Positions 1-8,963 of a stretch of 64,000 bases of DNA are shown here, in pieces. Every line of letters begins with the position of its first letter. Position 1 is the first letter of the stretch. The DNA comes from JAIBJN01 sp963842305. Its GTDB lineage: Bacteria; Actinomycetota; Thermoleophilia; Gaiellales; Gaiellaceae. Made by a program: the position numbers and the translations under genes. The notes beneath the pieces were generated by a model. It worked only from the letters and a program-made list of their open reading frames with translations, had not been told where the DNA came from and searched no databases. The DNA is taken from contig CAWJFW010000002.1 in the NCBI GenBank assembly GCA_963842305.1, positions 62,001 to 126,000 on the forward strand, given 5' to 3'.

Positions 1-14
1 ATAAGGAGACTGGA

Positions 15-548
15 GTGCAACAACGGCTCGAGTCGAGCCGCGCGGGACGCGCGGCAATCAGCGTCTTCATCGTCGTCACGCTCGTGAGCGTCGTCGTCTG
101 GAACCTTCCTCCGTCCGAGATCAAGAATGAGGCGCTCGCGTTCACCGGGCCGTACATCCGGGCGACGGGCCTGAATCAGAACTGGGGCGTGTTCGCCCCT
201 GACCCGCGGCGCCATACCCTCGAGCTCTACGCGCGCGTGCGCTACGCGGACGGGAGCGAAGAGGACATCTCTCTTCCCCGCGGCGGTCGCCTGGTCGGCG
301 GCTACTGGGACTATCGGTGGCGGAAATGGGCGGAGTGGACGAGCGCCGACGACCACAGCGGGCTGTGGGAGCCCGCGGCCGACTGGTTCGCGCGGCGCGC
401 CCGCGCCCAGGGGCGCAACCCCGTCAGCGTTTCGCTCGTTCGCCGCTGGCGCGAGCTGCTCCCACCCGGCCCGGGTCCGAGCGCGGGCGCGTTGCAGGAG
501 TACGCGTTCTACACGTACCAGGTGCCGGCGGACGCGGGGGCACCGTGA
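15..548 (+). CDS. membrane-anchored DUF5819-like protein
   Basis: The 177-residue product has one N-terminal membrane segment (about residues 13-30) followed by a soluble domain, probably extracytoplasmic. Residues 55-64 read QNWGVFAPDP, which resembles the QNW-x-x-FAP-x-P signature I associate with DUF5819 proteins found next to HTTM proteins. The GTG start at 15 is preceded by AAGGAG at 3-8. The stop overlaps the next gene's GTG by four bases, so it is the first visible gene of a four-gene operon. Biochemical function is unknown. The family assignment rests on one motif and context. Confidence 0.7.
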   Translation: MQQRLESSRAGRAAISVFIVVTLVSVVVWNLPPSEIKNEALAFTGPYIRATGLNQNWGVFAPDPRRHTLELYARVRYADGSEEDISLPRGGRLVGGYWDYRWRKWAEWTSADDHSGLWEPAADWFARRARAQGRNPVSVSLVRRWRELLPPGPGPSAGALQEYAFYTYQVPADAGAP

Positions 549-1492
549 CGAAGGCCGCCGAGACCTGGGAGCGCTTCTGGTTCAGGGAGACCGAGACGTC
601 GACGCTCGCCCTGTTCAGGATCGCCTTCGGCATCGTTGTGCTCGCCTGGACGATCTCGCTCGCGCCTGCGCTCTACTCGTTCTACGACGACCGGGGGATC
701 CTCCCGGCCTACCCCGACGGTGGCACCGGAGCCTGGGGTCTTCTCCAGCTCAACTCGAGCGCCGCCGCGGTCACGATTCTCTATCTGCTCCTCCTCGTCG
801 CCGCGCTATGCCTCGTCGTCGGTTTCAAGACCCGTCTCGCGGCCATCGTGGCCTTCGTATGCCTCATCTCGTTCGGTCGCCGGAACCCATGGGTGCTGAA
901 CTCCGGCGACCTGCTGGTCTTCGTGCTCGCCTTCTACCTGATGCTCGCGCCGTCGGGCGCGGCGCTGTCCGTCGACCGCTGGCTCCAGGCGAGGTCACGC
1001 TTCTGGGAGTTTCCCCAGCGCTCGCTCTGGCCGCTTCGGCTCATCCAGGTCCAGGTGAGCCTCCTCTACTTCTTCGCCGTTTGGGAGAAGCTCCGCGGTG
1101 AGACGTGGAACGATGGGACGGCCGTCTCGTACGCCTTCCGCATCGAAGATCTCGAGCGGTTTCCGGTTCCGGGCTTCGTCACCGACTCGCTTCTGCTCGC
1201 GAACCTCCTGACCTACGGCACGCTGGCGATCGAGCTGTCGCTTGCGATCCTGGTCTGGAACCGAAGACTCCGCCCTTGGGTGCTTCTCCTCGGCGTGCTG
1301 CTGCACCTCGGCATCGCCTATGCGGTCCGGGTCGGCTTCTTCAGCGCGGCCGCCATCGTTGCGTACATCGCCTTCCTCCCGCCCGAGACGGTCAGCGAGT
1401 GGGTGTACCGCTTGCGGGACCGGACGGCGAAGAGCCGGCTCGCGTGGCTCGTCCCCCGTGTCGAGCCGGTCGAGCCCGGAGGTGGGTCGTGA
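545..1492 (+). CDS. HTTM-domain (vitamin K-dependent carboxylase-like) membrane protein
   Basis: The 315-residue polytopic membrane protein starts WERFWFRETET then runs into several hydrophobic helices. This is the pattern of HTTM proteins, which share the membrane fold of vitamin K-dependent gamma-glutamyl carboxylase. The GTG at 545 overlaps the previous stop (GTGA), which sets the start; the open frame extends upstream to 317 but that part shadows the previous gene. The downstream gene encodes a DCC thiol-disulfide oxidoreductase, a frequent HTTM partner. Substrate and reaction are unknown in bacteria. Confidence 0.8.
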   Translation: MTKAAETWERFWFRETETSTLALFRIAFGIVVLAWTISLAPALYSFYDDRGILPAYPDGGTGAWGLLQLNSSAAAVTILYLLLLVAALCLVVGFKTRLAAIVAFVCLISFGRRNPWVLNSGDLLVFVLAFYLMLAPSGAALSVDRWLQARSRFWEFPQRSLWPLRLIQVQVSLLYFFAVWEKLRGETWNDGTAVSYAFRIEDLERFPVPGFVTDSLLLANLLTYGTLAIELSLAILVWNRRLRPWVLLLGVLLHLGIAYAVRVGFFSAAAIVAYIAFLPPETVSEWVYRLRDRTAKSRLAWLVPRVEPVEPGGGS

Positions 1493-1914
1493 GCGAGGCG
1501 GTCCTCCTCTACGACGCGGATTGCGGCTTCTGTCGTTGGGCGGTCGATAAGCTTCTGGCTTGGGACCGGGCGGGCAGGCTGCGCCCAGCAGCCCTGCAGA
1601 GCCCGCAGGCCGACCAGCTGCTGCCCGGCCTGAGCGAGGAGACGAAGATGGCATCCTGGCACCTCGTGATCGACGGAAACGTCTATTCCGGCGGCGCCGC
1701 TGCGGCACCGCTCCTCCGGCTTCTTCCGGGCGGACGGCCCCTCGCACCGGTCGTCGCCGCGTTTCCCGGCGTGACCGATCACGCGTACCGGCTGGTGTCG
1801 CGTAACCGCGACCTCTTCGGGCGCCTCGCCGGAGCCCGGTGCGAGGTCGATCCGACCCGGCGTCGCGCGGCCGCCGTCGCCGATCCCGACGACAGCGCAA
1901 AGGTTGAGCGGTGA
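1489..1914 (+). CDS. DCC-family thiol-disulfide oxidoreductase (DUF393)
   Basis: The 141-residue protein carries the family signature YDADCGFC near the N-terminus (Cys12 and Cys15 form the CxxC redox pair) and a downstream GGAAA segment typical of DUF393/YuxK-like proteins. These have a thioredoxin-like fold and are predicted to reduce or form disulfides. The start GTG overlaps the HTTM stop, and its own stop overlaps the sortase start, so translation is probably coupled across the operon. A redox partner role for the HTTM protein is inferred from context only. Confidence 0.85.
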   Translation: MSEAVLLYDADCGFCRWAVDKLLAWDRAGRLRPAALQSPQADQLLPGLSEETKMASWHLVIDGNVYSGGAAAAPLLRLLPGGRPLAPVVAAFPGVTDHAYRLVSRNRDLFGRLAGARCEVDPTRRRAAAVADPDDSAKVER

Positions 1915-2630
1915 CGAGACGTCGCATCGGTGTCGTTCTCGCGGTGCTCGGCGTCCTGGTCGCTGCCTACGCGGTCACGGTGGTGCTGTGGCGAGATCCC
2001 GCGACGGATCTGTACGCACGCTGGAAGCAGCACGAGCTCAGCGAGGATCTCGACGAGGCGTTCGCGGAGCAAGAGCCGATCATCGCTTCCGCGAGCCTCG
2101 ACGACGACTCCGGGGCCGGGAAGCTCACCAAGGCGGAGCGGGTCGAGGTCGAGAAACTCGCGGTCGCCCGCGCCGCGAACCAGCTGCATACAAAGCTCAG
2201 GCTCGGGAAGGCTCTCGGCCGGCTGACGGTCCCTCGGCTGGGGTTGAAGACCGTGTTCGTGCAAGGGACCCGCTGGGGGCCCGATCTCTCGCAAGGCCCC
2301 GGGCACTACCCGCAAACCTCGCTCCCGGGCGTCGGGAGGACGATGGCGCTCGCCGGGCACCGGACGACCTTCGGGGCTCCGTTCCGGCACATCGACTCGC
2401 TTCAGCGGGGAGACCCGATCACCGTCGCACTCCCGTACGCGACGTTCCACTACCGGGTGTTCGAGCACGAGATCGTCGACAACGACGACTGGAGCATCAT
2501 CCGCGACCGCGGCTTCGACACGCTCGTTCTCTCCGCCTGTCATCCGCTCTACAGCGCGAAACAGCGGTGGATCGTCTACGCGAAGCTCTTCCAGGTCGAC
2601 CCGGCCGGCGGTCCGCCCTACGCGGCCTGA
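1911..2630 (+). CDS. class E-type sortase
   Basis: The 239-residue protein has an N-terminal membrane anchor (about residues 6-27), a charged linker and a C-terminal sortase domain. The catalytic triad is visible: His150 in LAGHRTT, Cys210 in LSACHP and Arg219 in KQRWIVYAKL. Sortases cleave cell-wall sorting signals and transfer surface proteins to the envelope; class E enzymes are the housekeeping form in many high-GC Gram-positives. No LPxTG- or LAxTG-type substrate gene was noticed in the window. The GTG start overlaps the DCC stop. Confidence 0.9.
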   Translation: MTRRRIGVVLAVLGVLVAAYAVTVVLWRDPATDLYARWKQHELSEDLDEAFAEQEPIIASASLDDDSGAGKLTKAERVEVEKLAVARAANQLHTKLRLGKALGRLTVPRLGLKTVFVQGTRWGPDLSQGPGHYPQTSLPGVGRTMALAGHRTTFGAPFRHIDSLQRGDPITVALPYATFHYRVFEHEIVDNDDWSIIRDRGFDTLVLSACHPLYSAKQRWIVYAKLFQVDPAGGPPYAA

Positions 2631-2940
2631 TCGAGACTACTCCTTCGGCCAGTACCCGAAAGGGGTACGCCGCGCTTTCCTCAGATGACGACCTGCGGCA
2701 ACGGGGGAGGCATGAGGGGACTCGCTCGAATAGCGGTGCTGACCGCGACGCGCGACATAGCCGAGGCACCGGACTCGCCGGTGCCGCCCCGCGCGCAGGG
2801 AGTGTGGCCCGCGAAGCCTTCCTCGCGGTGCTCACGAGCTCGTCCGTCTAGCTGGGGACGGATGAGAACCGGACCGGGGACGGCGCTTACGGCTCGAGCG
2901 ACGTCCCCGGCCCAAGCTTCCTGGGCCTGACGTCGGCCTA
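2631..2940. other. convergent intergenic region with two hairpins
   Basis: No convincing gene lies between the sortase and the minus-strand glycosylase; the 81-codon plus-strand frame at 2685-2930 has no family signature. Two inverted repeats are visible. 2765-2785 is a perfect 8-bp stem (GGCACCGG/CCGGTGCC) with a 5-base loop. 2909-2927 has a 6-bp stem (GGCCCA/TGGGCC). Neither has a clear T run. They may act as terminators for the converging transcripts. Confidence 0.45.
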
Positions 2941-3771
2941 TCAGGTGGGCCTGGCGAGCATGTACACGCTTGCCAGGCCCGCCCACTCGCCGTACGGCTC
3001 GAGCAGCCGGCGCGTGTCCTCCGGCTCGGCGCTCCGGCCAAGCAGGGCGGCGCAGATCTTCACGAGCCCGAGGTCACCGACCAGGCCCTGCTCATAGCGG
3101 CCGAGGCCGTAGAGGCAGACGACGCCTGCCGACCACGGCCCGAGACCGCGTTCGCGCTCGATGCGGGCCGCGGCGGCTGGCGTCTCGACCGCCAGCAGCC
3201 GCTCGACATCCCACTCGCGCGACAGCCGGACGAGTGCGTTCGCTTTCCGGGAGACGAGCCCGTCACGGGCGAGCTGCGCCGGTGCGAGCCCTCCGAAGGT
3301 TGCCCTGGTCGGCGGCAGGAAGAGCCCGTCGATCGGCGTTCCCAGCCTCCGGATGAGGCGCGCCTCGAGGACGCGCGCGGCGCTCGCCTGGATCAGCTGG
3401 CCGCAGACTGCTTTGAGAAGCGAGTGGGTCACGGTGGCGGTCCGAAGTGGACGCAGCCCTCGCAGGCTCCTCACGGCCCGACCGATGACCGGGTCGTCGG
3501 CGAAGCGGTGAAGGAACGAGGAATGATCGTCGTCGGCCGCGAGCACGAAGCGCAGCCGCTCGAGCGCCTCCTCCGGGTCGGCGCTCTGCAGCGCAACGGC
3601 CAGGCGCCCGTCGGGGCGCTGACTGACCCGGGCGAGCGACGGCCGGTTGCAGGCCTCGAGCGCGACCGTCAGGATGCCGTCGCGGAAGTGGCGTGTCGCA
3701 TCGGTCCGGAACCGCGCCGAGAGCGCCAGCGAGTAGGGCCCGCGCGGGGCGATCGTCGTCTCGAGCACCAC
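2941..3771 (-). CDS. DNA-3-methyladenine glycosylase II family (AlkA-like)
   Basis: The 276-residue HhH-GPD DNA glycosylase excises alkylated bases to start base-excision repair. The helix-hairpin-helix is seen at residues 207-218 (ERGLGPWSAGVV) and the catalytic aspartate is Asp233 in GLVGDLGL. The N-terminal 100 residues match the AlkA-type accessory domain in position. Length is normal for the family. The start is a GTG at 3771; an adjacent second GTG is equally possible. It is not operonic with its neighbours by spacing. The exact substrate cannot be read from the sequence. Confidence 0.85.
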   Translation of the reverse strand: MVLETTIAPRGPYSLALSARFRTDATRHFRDGILTVALEACNRPSLARVSQRPDGRLAVALQSADPEEALERLRFVLAADDDHSSFLHRFADDPVIGRAVRSLRGLRPLRTATVTHSLLKAVCGQLIQASAARVLEARLIRRLGTPIDGLFLPPTRATFGGLAPAQLARDGLVSRKANALVRLSREWDVERLLAVETPAAAARIERERGLGPWSAGVVCLYGLGRYEQGLVGDLGLVKICAALLGRSAEPEDTRRLLEPYGEWAGLASVYMLARPT

Positions 3772-3801
3772 GGCGCGAGCCTACCGCGCCCGATGGGTCA
3801 G

Positions 3802-4347
3802 CTAGTGACGCGCGCCGAACTCGGCGGCGACGATGGTCACGTCGTCCCAGGTCGAGTAGTAGCCGCGCGGGTCGTCGACGTGGACGGCGCTGACGCCGAT
3901 GTTGCGCCAGGCGGGATTGAGGATGTTCGCGCGATGGCCGGGGCTCGCCATCCATCGGCTGACGGTTCCCGAGGCCGTGATGTCCGGTGCGCCCCAGGCG
4001 AGGTTTTCTCCTGCGCTCCAGGACGAGTAGCCAGGGCCGGGCCAATACCAGCGGATCCAGATGCTGAAGGGCGTCCAGCTGACCGCGCTCGTCGGCGTGT
4101 GGAACTCGTGACGGAAGTAGCTCGCGGCAGCCATCGAAGACGCGTGCCGGTCGGCGGCCGTGTCGAGGCGCGAAACGACGTTGAGCGTCCGGAGGCCGTG
4201 GCTCGCGCGGACGGTGTTGATCCGGTCGACGACGTTGGCCTCGAGGAAATCGCGGTCGCTCACGGTGAGCGCGCCCGCGGAGGTCGGTGCGACCAGCGCC
4301 ATGAGCGTCAACGTCAAGCCGACCAGGGAGACGACCCTCGTCCTCAT
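3802..4347 (-). CDS. secreted CAP/SCP-domain protein
   Basis: The 181-residue protein begins with a signal peptide (residues 1-26, cleavage probably after the alanines of TSAGA). A CAP domain follows: the helical DRINTVRASHGL segment, His80 and His83 in FRHEFHT, GENLAWG at 113-119, SPGHRANIL at 135-143 and RNIGV at 148-152. Bacterial CAP proteins are secreted, with poorly known roles in envelope or host interactions. The ATG is at 4347. The gene is divergent from clpC. Confidence 0.9.
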   Translation of the reverse strand: MRTRVVSLVGLTLTLMALVAPTSAGALTVSDRDFLEANVVDRINTVRASHGLRTLNVVSRLDTAADRHASSMAAASYFRHEFHTPTSAVSWTPFSIWIRWYWPGPGYSSWSAGENLAWGAPDITASGTVSRWMASPGHRANILNPAWRNIGVSAVHVDDPRGYYSTWDDVTIVAAEFGARH

Positions 4348-4541
4348 CCTCCAACGATCGGTGGATCCCCTGGCTCACGCGTCCCCCGAAGGGGGCACCC
4401 CGAACGAGTCATCGGCGGCTTTCGAAATTGACTCTCTAAAGCCTTCGTCGCAGAGCCGATACGGACTTCATGGCGTGCTCGGGCATTCCGGACTGGTTCG
4501 GTACCATAGGTCCGGCTGTCGACTGGAAAGGACCCTGAAGC
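4348..4541. promoter_or_regulatory. divergent clpC/CAP promoter region
   Basis: This 194-base spacer separates the CAP gene from clpC. On the plus strand a TACCAT at 4502-4507 fits an actinobacterial TANNNT -10 box 34 bases upstream of the clpC TTG, and GGAAAGGA at 4525-4532 is a ribosome-binding site about 9 bases before it. A short CCCCC-GAA-GGGGG hairpin lies at 4383-4395. I found no convincing CtsR, HspR or ClgR operator by eye. Confidence 0.4.
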
Positions 4542-7076
4542 TTGTTCGAGCGCTTCACCGAGAGAGCCAGGCAGGTCGTCGTTCTCGCCCAGGACGAGGC
4601 CCGCGCCCTCAAGCACAACTACATCGGCACCGAGCACATCCTGCTCGGGCTCCTTCGCGAGGAGGAGGGACTCGCCGCGCGGGTGCTCGAGAGCCTGGAC
4701 ATCACGGTGGAGGAGGTGCGCGCGCAGGTCGCCCGCATCGTCGGCCAGGGCGACGAGGTGACCACCGGCCAGATTCCCTTCACGCCGCGCGCGAAGAAGG
4801 TGCTGGAGCTCGCGCTCCGCGAGGCGCTCTCACTCGGCCACAACTACATCGGCACCGAGCACATCCTGCTCGGGCTCGTGCGTGAGAACGAAGGCGTCGC
4901 CGCGCGCATCCTGCTCGACTTCGACGCCGACGCCGAGAAGATCCGGAACGAGATCATCCGCATGCTCTCGGGCCCCGGTCGGCGGCAGCAGGGCGGCGCG
5001 GCGTCGACGGGCGAAAAGGCCAAGAGCTCGAAGCTCCTCGACCAGTTCGGTCGCAACCTGACGAAGCTCGCCGCCGAGGGCAAGCTCGACCCCGTGGTCG
5101 GCCGGCAGACCGAGATCGAGCGTGTCATGCAGATCCTGTCGCGCCGGACGAAGAACAATCCGGTGTTGATCGGCGAGCCGGGCGTCGGAAAAACGGCGGT
5201 CGTCGAGGGCCTTGCGGCCCGCATCTCCTCGAACCAGGTCCCCGAGCTCCTGAAGAACAAGCAGATCTACACGCTCGACCTGGCCGCGCTCGTGGCGGGG
5301 TCGAAGTACCGCGGCGAGTTCGAGGAGCGCCTGAAGAAGGTGATGAAGGAGATCACCCAGCGCGGAGACATCATTCTCTTCATCGACGAGCTCCACAACC
5401 TCGTCGGTGCAGGCGCCGCGGAGGGCGCGATCGACGCGGCGTCGATCCTCAAGCCGGCGCTGGCTCGGGGCGAGCTGCAGACGATCGGCGCGACGACGCT
5501 CGACGAGTACCGCAAGTACCTCGAGCGCGACGCCGCCCTCGAGCGCCGCTTCCAGCAGATCAGGGTCGACGAGCCCTCGGTGGACGACACCGTTCAGATC
5601 CTGCGCGGCCTCCGCGACCGCTACGAGGCACACCATCGCTGCACGATCACCGACGACGCGCTGCGCGCCTCTGCCGTGCTCGCCGACCGCTACATCCAGG
5701 ACCGCCATCTGCCGGACAAGGCCATCGATCTGATCGACGAGGCCGCCTCCCGCATGCGCATCAAGACGATGACCGCCCCGCCTCGCTACCGCGAGCTGGA
5801 GGACGAGATCGAGAAGGTGCGCGAGGACAAGGAAGCTGCGATCGAGGCCCAGGAGTTCGAGAAGGCGGCGAACCTGCGCGACAAGGAGCGCAAGCTCACG
5901 CAGAAGAAGCGGGAGCTCGAGGACAAGTGGCGCTCCTCGGAGCAGGTCGAGCAGCCCGAGATCGGCGAAGAGGAGATCGCCGACATCGTCTCGATGTGGA
6001 CGGGCATCCCCGTCTTCAAGCTGACCGAGGCCGAGTCGCAGAAGCTCATCCGCATGGAGGACGAGCTCCACAAGCGCGTGATCGGCCAGAACGAGGCGAT
6101 CGTCGCCGTCTCCAAGTCGATCCGCAGGGCGCGTGCCGGCATCAAGGACCCGAAGCGCCCGACCGGGTCGTTCATCTTCCTCGGGCCCTCGGGCGTGGGG
6201 AAGACGGAGCTCGCTCGCACTCTGGCCGAGTTCCTCTTCGGCGACGAGGACGCGATGATCCAGGTCGACATGTCGGAGTACATGGAGAAGCACTCCGTGT
6301 CCCGGCTCGTCGGCTCGCCCCCGGGCTACATCGGCTACGACGAAGGCGGCCAGCTCACCGAGGCCGTGCGCCGCAAGCCGTACTCGGTCGTCCTTCTCGA
6401 CGAGATCGAGAAGGCCCACCCGGACGTCTTCAACATCCTCCTCCAGATCCTCGAGGACGGGAAGCTGACCGACGCCCAGGGCCGCAAGGTCGACTTCCGG
6501 AACACGATCGTGATCATGACGTCGAACATCGGCGCGGCCACGATCTCCAAGAACCAGTCCCTCGGCTTCTCGGTGGGTGACGACACAGGTCTCTCCTACG
6601 ACGAGATGAAGGACAGGATCATGGGCGAGCTCAAGAAGGTCTTCCGGCCCGAGCTTCTCAACCGCATCGACGAGGTCATCGTCTTCCACAAGCTGACGAA
6701 GGACGAGATCAAGACGATCGTCGACCTGATGATGAAGCGGCTGAAGGAGCAGATGGTCGAGCATGAAGCGGCCATCGAGCTCACCGAGGAGGCGAAGGAG
6801 CTGCTGGTCGACAAGGGCTACGACCCGGCCATGGGCGCCCGGCCGCTGCGACGCGCGATTCAGCGGTTCATCGAGGATCCGCTCGCCGACTTCGTCCTCG
6901 GCCGCTCGATCAAGCCCGGCTCGACGATCGTGGTCGGCCGCAAGTCCGATGAGGACGAGGTCGACATCAAGATCATCGAGGGCGAGGCTCCGCCGCCGGA
7001 GCCCGAGAAGGTCACGGTTCCCGCCGAAGAGCCCACGGCGGAAACCGACGGCGACGAGCCGTCCGACGGCGACTAG
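4542..7076 (+). CDS. clpC: ClpC ATPase, Clp protease unfoldase
   Basis: The 844-residue class I AAA+ unfoldase feeds substrates to ClpP. The N-domain holds two repeats, each with HNYIGTEHILLGL. The first AAA module has Walker A GEPGVGKT near residue 211 and IDELHN near 283. A UVR-type coiled coil follows (EFEKAANLRDKER). The second module has GPSGVGKT near residue 547 and ends with the usual ClpC C-terminal domain. The C-terminal tail is acidic. It starts with TTG (4542) behind a good ribosome-binding site. No ctsR, mcsA or mcsB precedes it here. Confidence 0.97.
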   Translation: MFERFTERARQVVVLAQDEARALKHNYIGTEHILLGLLREEEGLAARVLESLDITVEEVRAQVARIVGQGDEVTTGQIPFTPRAKKVLELALREALSLGHNYIGTEHILLGLVRENEGVAARILLDFDADAEKIRNEIIRMLSGPGRRQQGGAASTGEKAKSSKLLDQFGRNLTKLAAEGKLDPVVGRQTEIERVMQILSRRTKNNPVLIGEPGVGKTAVVEGLAARISSNQVPELLKNKQIYTLDLAALVAGSKYRGEFEERLKKVMKEITQRGDIILFIDELHNLVGAGAAEGAIDAASILKPALARGELQTIGATTLDEYRKYLERDAALERRFQQIRVDEPSVDDTVQILRGLRDRYEAHHRCTITDDALRASAVLADRYIQDRHLPDKAIDLIDEAASRMRIKTMTAPPRYRELEDEIEKVREDKEAAIEAQEFEKAANLRDKERKLTQKKRELEDKWRSSEQVEQPEIGEEEIADIVSMWTGIPVFKLTEAESQKLIRMEDELHKRVIGQNEAIVAVSKSIRRARAGIKDPKRPTGSFIFLGPSGVGKTELARTLAEFLFGDEDAMIQVDMSEYMEKHSVSRLVGSPPGYIGYDEGGQLTEAVRRKPYSVVLLDEIEKAHPDVFNILLQILEDGKLTDAQGRKVDFRNTIVIMTSNIGAATISKNQSLGFSVGDDTGLSYDEMKDRIMGELKKVFRPELLNRIDEVIVFHKLTKDEIKTIVDLMMKRLKEQMVEHEAAIELTEEAKELLVDKGYDPAMGARPLRRAIQRFIEDPLADFVLGRSIKPGSTIVVGRKSDEDEVDIKIIEGEAPPPEPEKVTVPAEEPTAETDGDEPSDGD

Positions 7077-7083
7077 CAACTCG

Positions 7084-7470
7084 ATGCCCCTGGTCGAGTA
7101 CGACGACGCCTCGCCCGAGGTGCGCGCCGTCTACGACGACATCATGGAGATCCGGCAAACGGACTGGATCAACAACTTCTGGAAGGCGCTCGCCGTCGAT
7201 CCGGTCGCGCTCCGGCGGACCTGGGAGTCCGCCAAGGAGGTTATGGCGCCCGGGAAGCTCGACTCGCTGACGAAGGAGCTCCTGTACGTCGCGGTGTCGG
7301 TCACGAACGGCTGTGAGTACTGCATCGCGTCGCACTCGGCATCCGCCCGGAAGAAGGGCATGAGCGACGAGCAGCTCGCCGAGCTGCTCGCGGTCGTCGG
7401 CATGGCGAACGAGACGAACGCCCTCGCCACCGGGTACGGCGTTCCCGTCGACGCCGCGTTTCGCCGCTAG
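7084..7470 (+). CDS. carboxymuconolactone decarboxylase/AhpD-like protein
   Basis: The 128-residue all-helical protein carries the AhpD-type redox motif C77-E-Y-C80 followed by His84 (CEYCIASH), as in alkylhydroperoxidase-like members of the CMD family. It probably acts as a peroxide-linked thiol reductase. The start is the ATG at 7084, seven bases after the clpC stop, which suggests cotranscription with clpC and hence a stress-linked role (inference). The open frame extends upstream of 7084 only as a shadow of clpC. Confidence 0.85.
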   Translation: MPLVEYDDASPEVRAVYDDIMEIRQTDWINNFWKALAVDPVALRRTWESAKEVMAPGKLDSLTKELLYVAVSVTNGCEYCIASHSASARKKGMSDEQLAELLAVVGMANETNALATGYGVPVDAAFRR

Positions 7471-7541
7471 CTCCGCGCGTCCGGCCCGTTCAGTTGCTCG
7501 AGGAGGCGCTCGACCACGATCGGAGGTCGAGCGGTCGCGAG

Positions 7542-7570
7542 CTCAGGGCCTGAGCCGGCGGAACCGCCGG
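7542..7570. repeat. paired inverted repeats between convergent genes
   Basis: 7542-7554 forms CTCAGG/CCTGAG around a single base and 7555-7570 forms CCGGCGG/CCGCCGG around AA. The two sit back to back in the 152-base spacer between the AhpD-like gene and the convergent holin-like gene. A bidirectional terminator is possible, though there is no T tract. Confidence 0.35.
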
Positions 7571-7622
7571 AAGCAGGCTGGAAGCCGGTGGCGCCCGACG
7601 AGGTCGAGGACCTCCTGTCGAG

Positions 7623-8318
7623 CTAGTCGGCTCCCTCTTTCGCGCTTCCCTTGAGAACGGTGGTGGCGACCCTGAGCCCGAGACGACCGGGGAAGAGGAC
7701 GACGTCGATTACCTGACCGACGGCACCGCCCCCGGGCACTTGCTCCTCGATCGTCTCGACGAACTCTTCCGACGCCTCCATCAGGTCCTCGCCCAGGCCG
7801 GCGGCCTCGTCAGCCAGCGACCCAACGGCGCCGGCGACCTGACCCGCGACCGCCAGGGCGAGCGCGCCCGAGAGGCGTTCGATCGTCTCTCGCAGCGCCT
7901 GCTCCGCCTCGTCACGCGACGCCTGCAGCATGCTGACTGCCTCGCCTCGGTCGGCGCCGATCATCCGCCACCACTCGATCCCGGACGCATGGCCGGCCCG
8001 GTGGAGCAGCACGCCGAGGAGCACCATGCCGACGGCGAGCCATGCGACCGCGAGGACAAGGGCCGCGAGCCAGGTCGGGAGCACCGACGAAAGCGCGCTG
8101 ACTGCCGCCCAGTTCGCGAGCGCGAACGCCGCTCCGATGGCCAGTGCTGCCACGATCGCAGCCGAAACGGTGAACACGGCCCGGCGCAGCTCCGGAACCC
8201 GCTGCGACGCGCTGAGTGCAGCCTCGTGGAGCGCCAGCCGACTCGCGTCGCGCCCGAGCTGCTCGACGAGCTCGGAAACCGAACCGTCGTCGCTCGAGTG
8301 CTCGAGCTCCTCCGACAT
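7623..8318 (-). CDS. Holin-X-like (phage_holin_3_6) membrane protein
   Basis: The predicted 231-residue protein starts MSEELEHSS at the ATG at 8318. Upstream in-frame codons to 8519 lack family character and run across the promoter side of the next gene, so I discarded them. A charged N-terminal helix precedes two membrane segments (about 48-70 and 82-106), then a long amphipathic helix. This matches actinobacterial Holin-X/superfamily III proteins, which are chromosomal and not evidence of a prophage. It is transcribed away from the DUF6325-like gene. Role unknown. Confidence 0.65.
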   Translation of the reverse strand: MSEELEHSSDDGSVSELVEQLGRDASRLALHEAALSASQRVPELRRAVFTVSAAIVAALAIGAAFALANWAAVSALSSVLPTWLAALVLAVAWLAVGMVLLGVLLHRAGHASGIEWWRMIGADRGEAVSMLQASRDEAEQALRETIERLSGALALAVAGQVAGAVGSLADEAAGLGEDLMEASEEFVETIEEQVPGGGAVGQVIDVVLFPGRLGLRVATTVLKGSAKEGAD

Positions 8319-8518
8319 GCGCACGAACCCTAGCGCCCGGCCTGCTGGGACGGTCGGCTCGTGTCCTTGCGCGGCCGGCGGTCCCGCCGACAGGTTTTCC
8401 AGCGCGGCAAGCGTGCACCTATCCCCGGTAGGGCATGCCATGAGCAAGCGGCCGTCCCGGTCGGCCCCGTTGTGACAGACTCCGCGGCTATTGAGTGGAT
8501 CCCTGAGGAGGCACGCCA

Positions 8519-8962
8519 ATGAGCGTCGGTCCGATCGAGTATCTCGTCGTAGCGTTTCCAGGCAACAAGTTCAAGGGCGAGATCGTCCCGGCGCTGGCCG
8601 AGCTCGTCGAGAACGAGACCATCCGCATCCTCGATCTCGTTTTCATCCTGAAGGACGAGGAGGGCAACGTCGCGGCCGTCGAGCTCAGCGAGCTCGATGC
8701 CGACGACGAGGCGGCGGCCATGTCCGACATCGCTGACGTCGACTCAGCCCTTCTGAACGAGGAGGACATCGCGCTCGCGGCCGACGCCCTCGAGCCGAAC
8801 TCGTCCGCGGGCCTGCTCGTCTTCGAGAACGTCTGGGCGACCCGCTTCGCCGAGTCCGTGCGTAATGCCGACGGCGTGCTCGTTGCGAACGAGCGCATCC
8901 CCTACGACGTCGTTCAGGCGGCCCTCGCCTACGCGGCCGCCGATTCCGGAGAGGAGAGCTGA
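8519..8962 (+). CDS. DUF6325-like small protein
   Basis: The 147-residue soluble protein begins GPIEYLVVAFPGNKFKGEI and contains long acidic helices and a central DLVFILKDEEG strand. This resembles the DUF6325/DUF1269-type proteins common in actinobacteria, usually beside SHOCT proteins. AGGAGG lies upstream of the ATG, so the start is well supported. Its stop is one base before the ATG of the SHOCT gene, so the two form a pair. Molecular function is unknown. Confidence 0.7.
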   Translation: MSVGPIEYLVVAFPGNKFKGEIVPALAELVENETIRILDLVFILKDEEGNVAAVELSELDADDEAAAMSDIADVDSALLNEEDIALAADALEPNSSAGLLVFENVWATRFAESVRNADGVLVANERIPYDVVQAALAYAAADSGEES

Positions 8963-8963
8963 G

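Noticed and set aside
2685..2930. 81-codon plus-strand ORF
   Set aside because: No motif, poor start context, and two hairpins inside; likely noncoding.
4830..7079. 749-codon minus-strand frame antisense to clpC
   Set aside because: It mirrors clpC codons in high-GC DNA, has no family signature and no promoter; clpC is certain.
7471..7622. Stop-free frames between the AhpD-like and holin-like genes
   Set aside because: Neither strand offers a start codon or recognised motif; two inverted repeats explain the region better.
7623..8318. Prophage remnant suggested by the holin-like protein
   Set aside because: No integrase, lysin or structural genes; this family is chromosomal in actinobacteria.
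8319..8519. 67-residue extension of the holin-like gene
   Set aside because: No membrane or family character; it approaches the divergent promoter region of the DUF6325-like gene.
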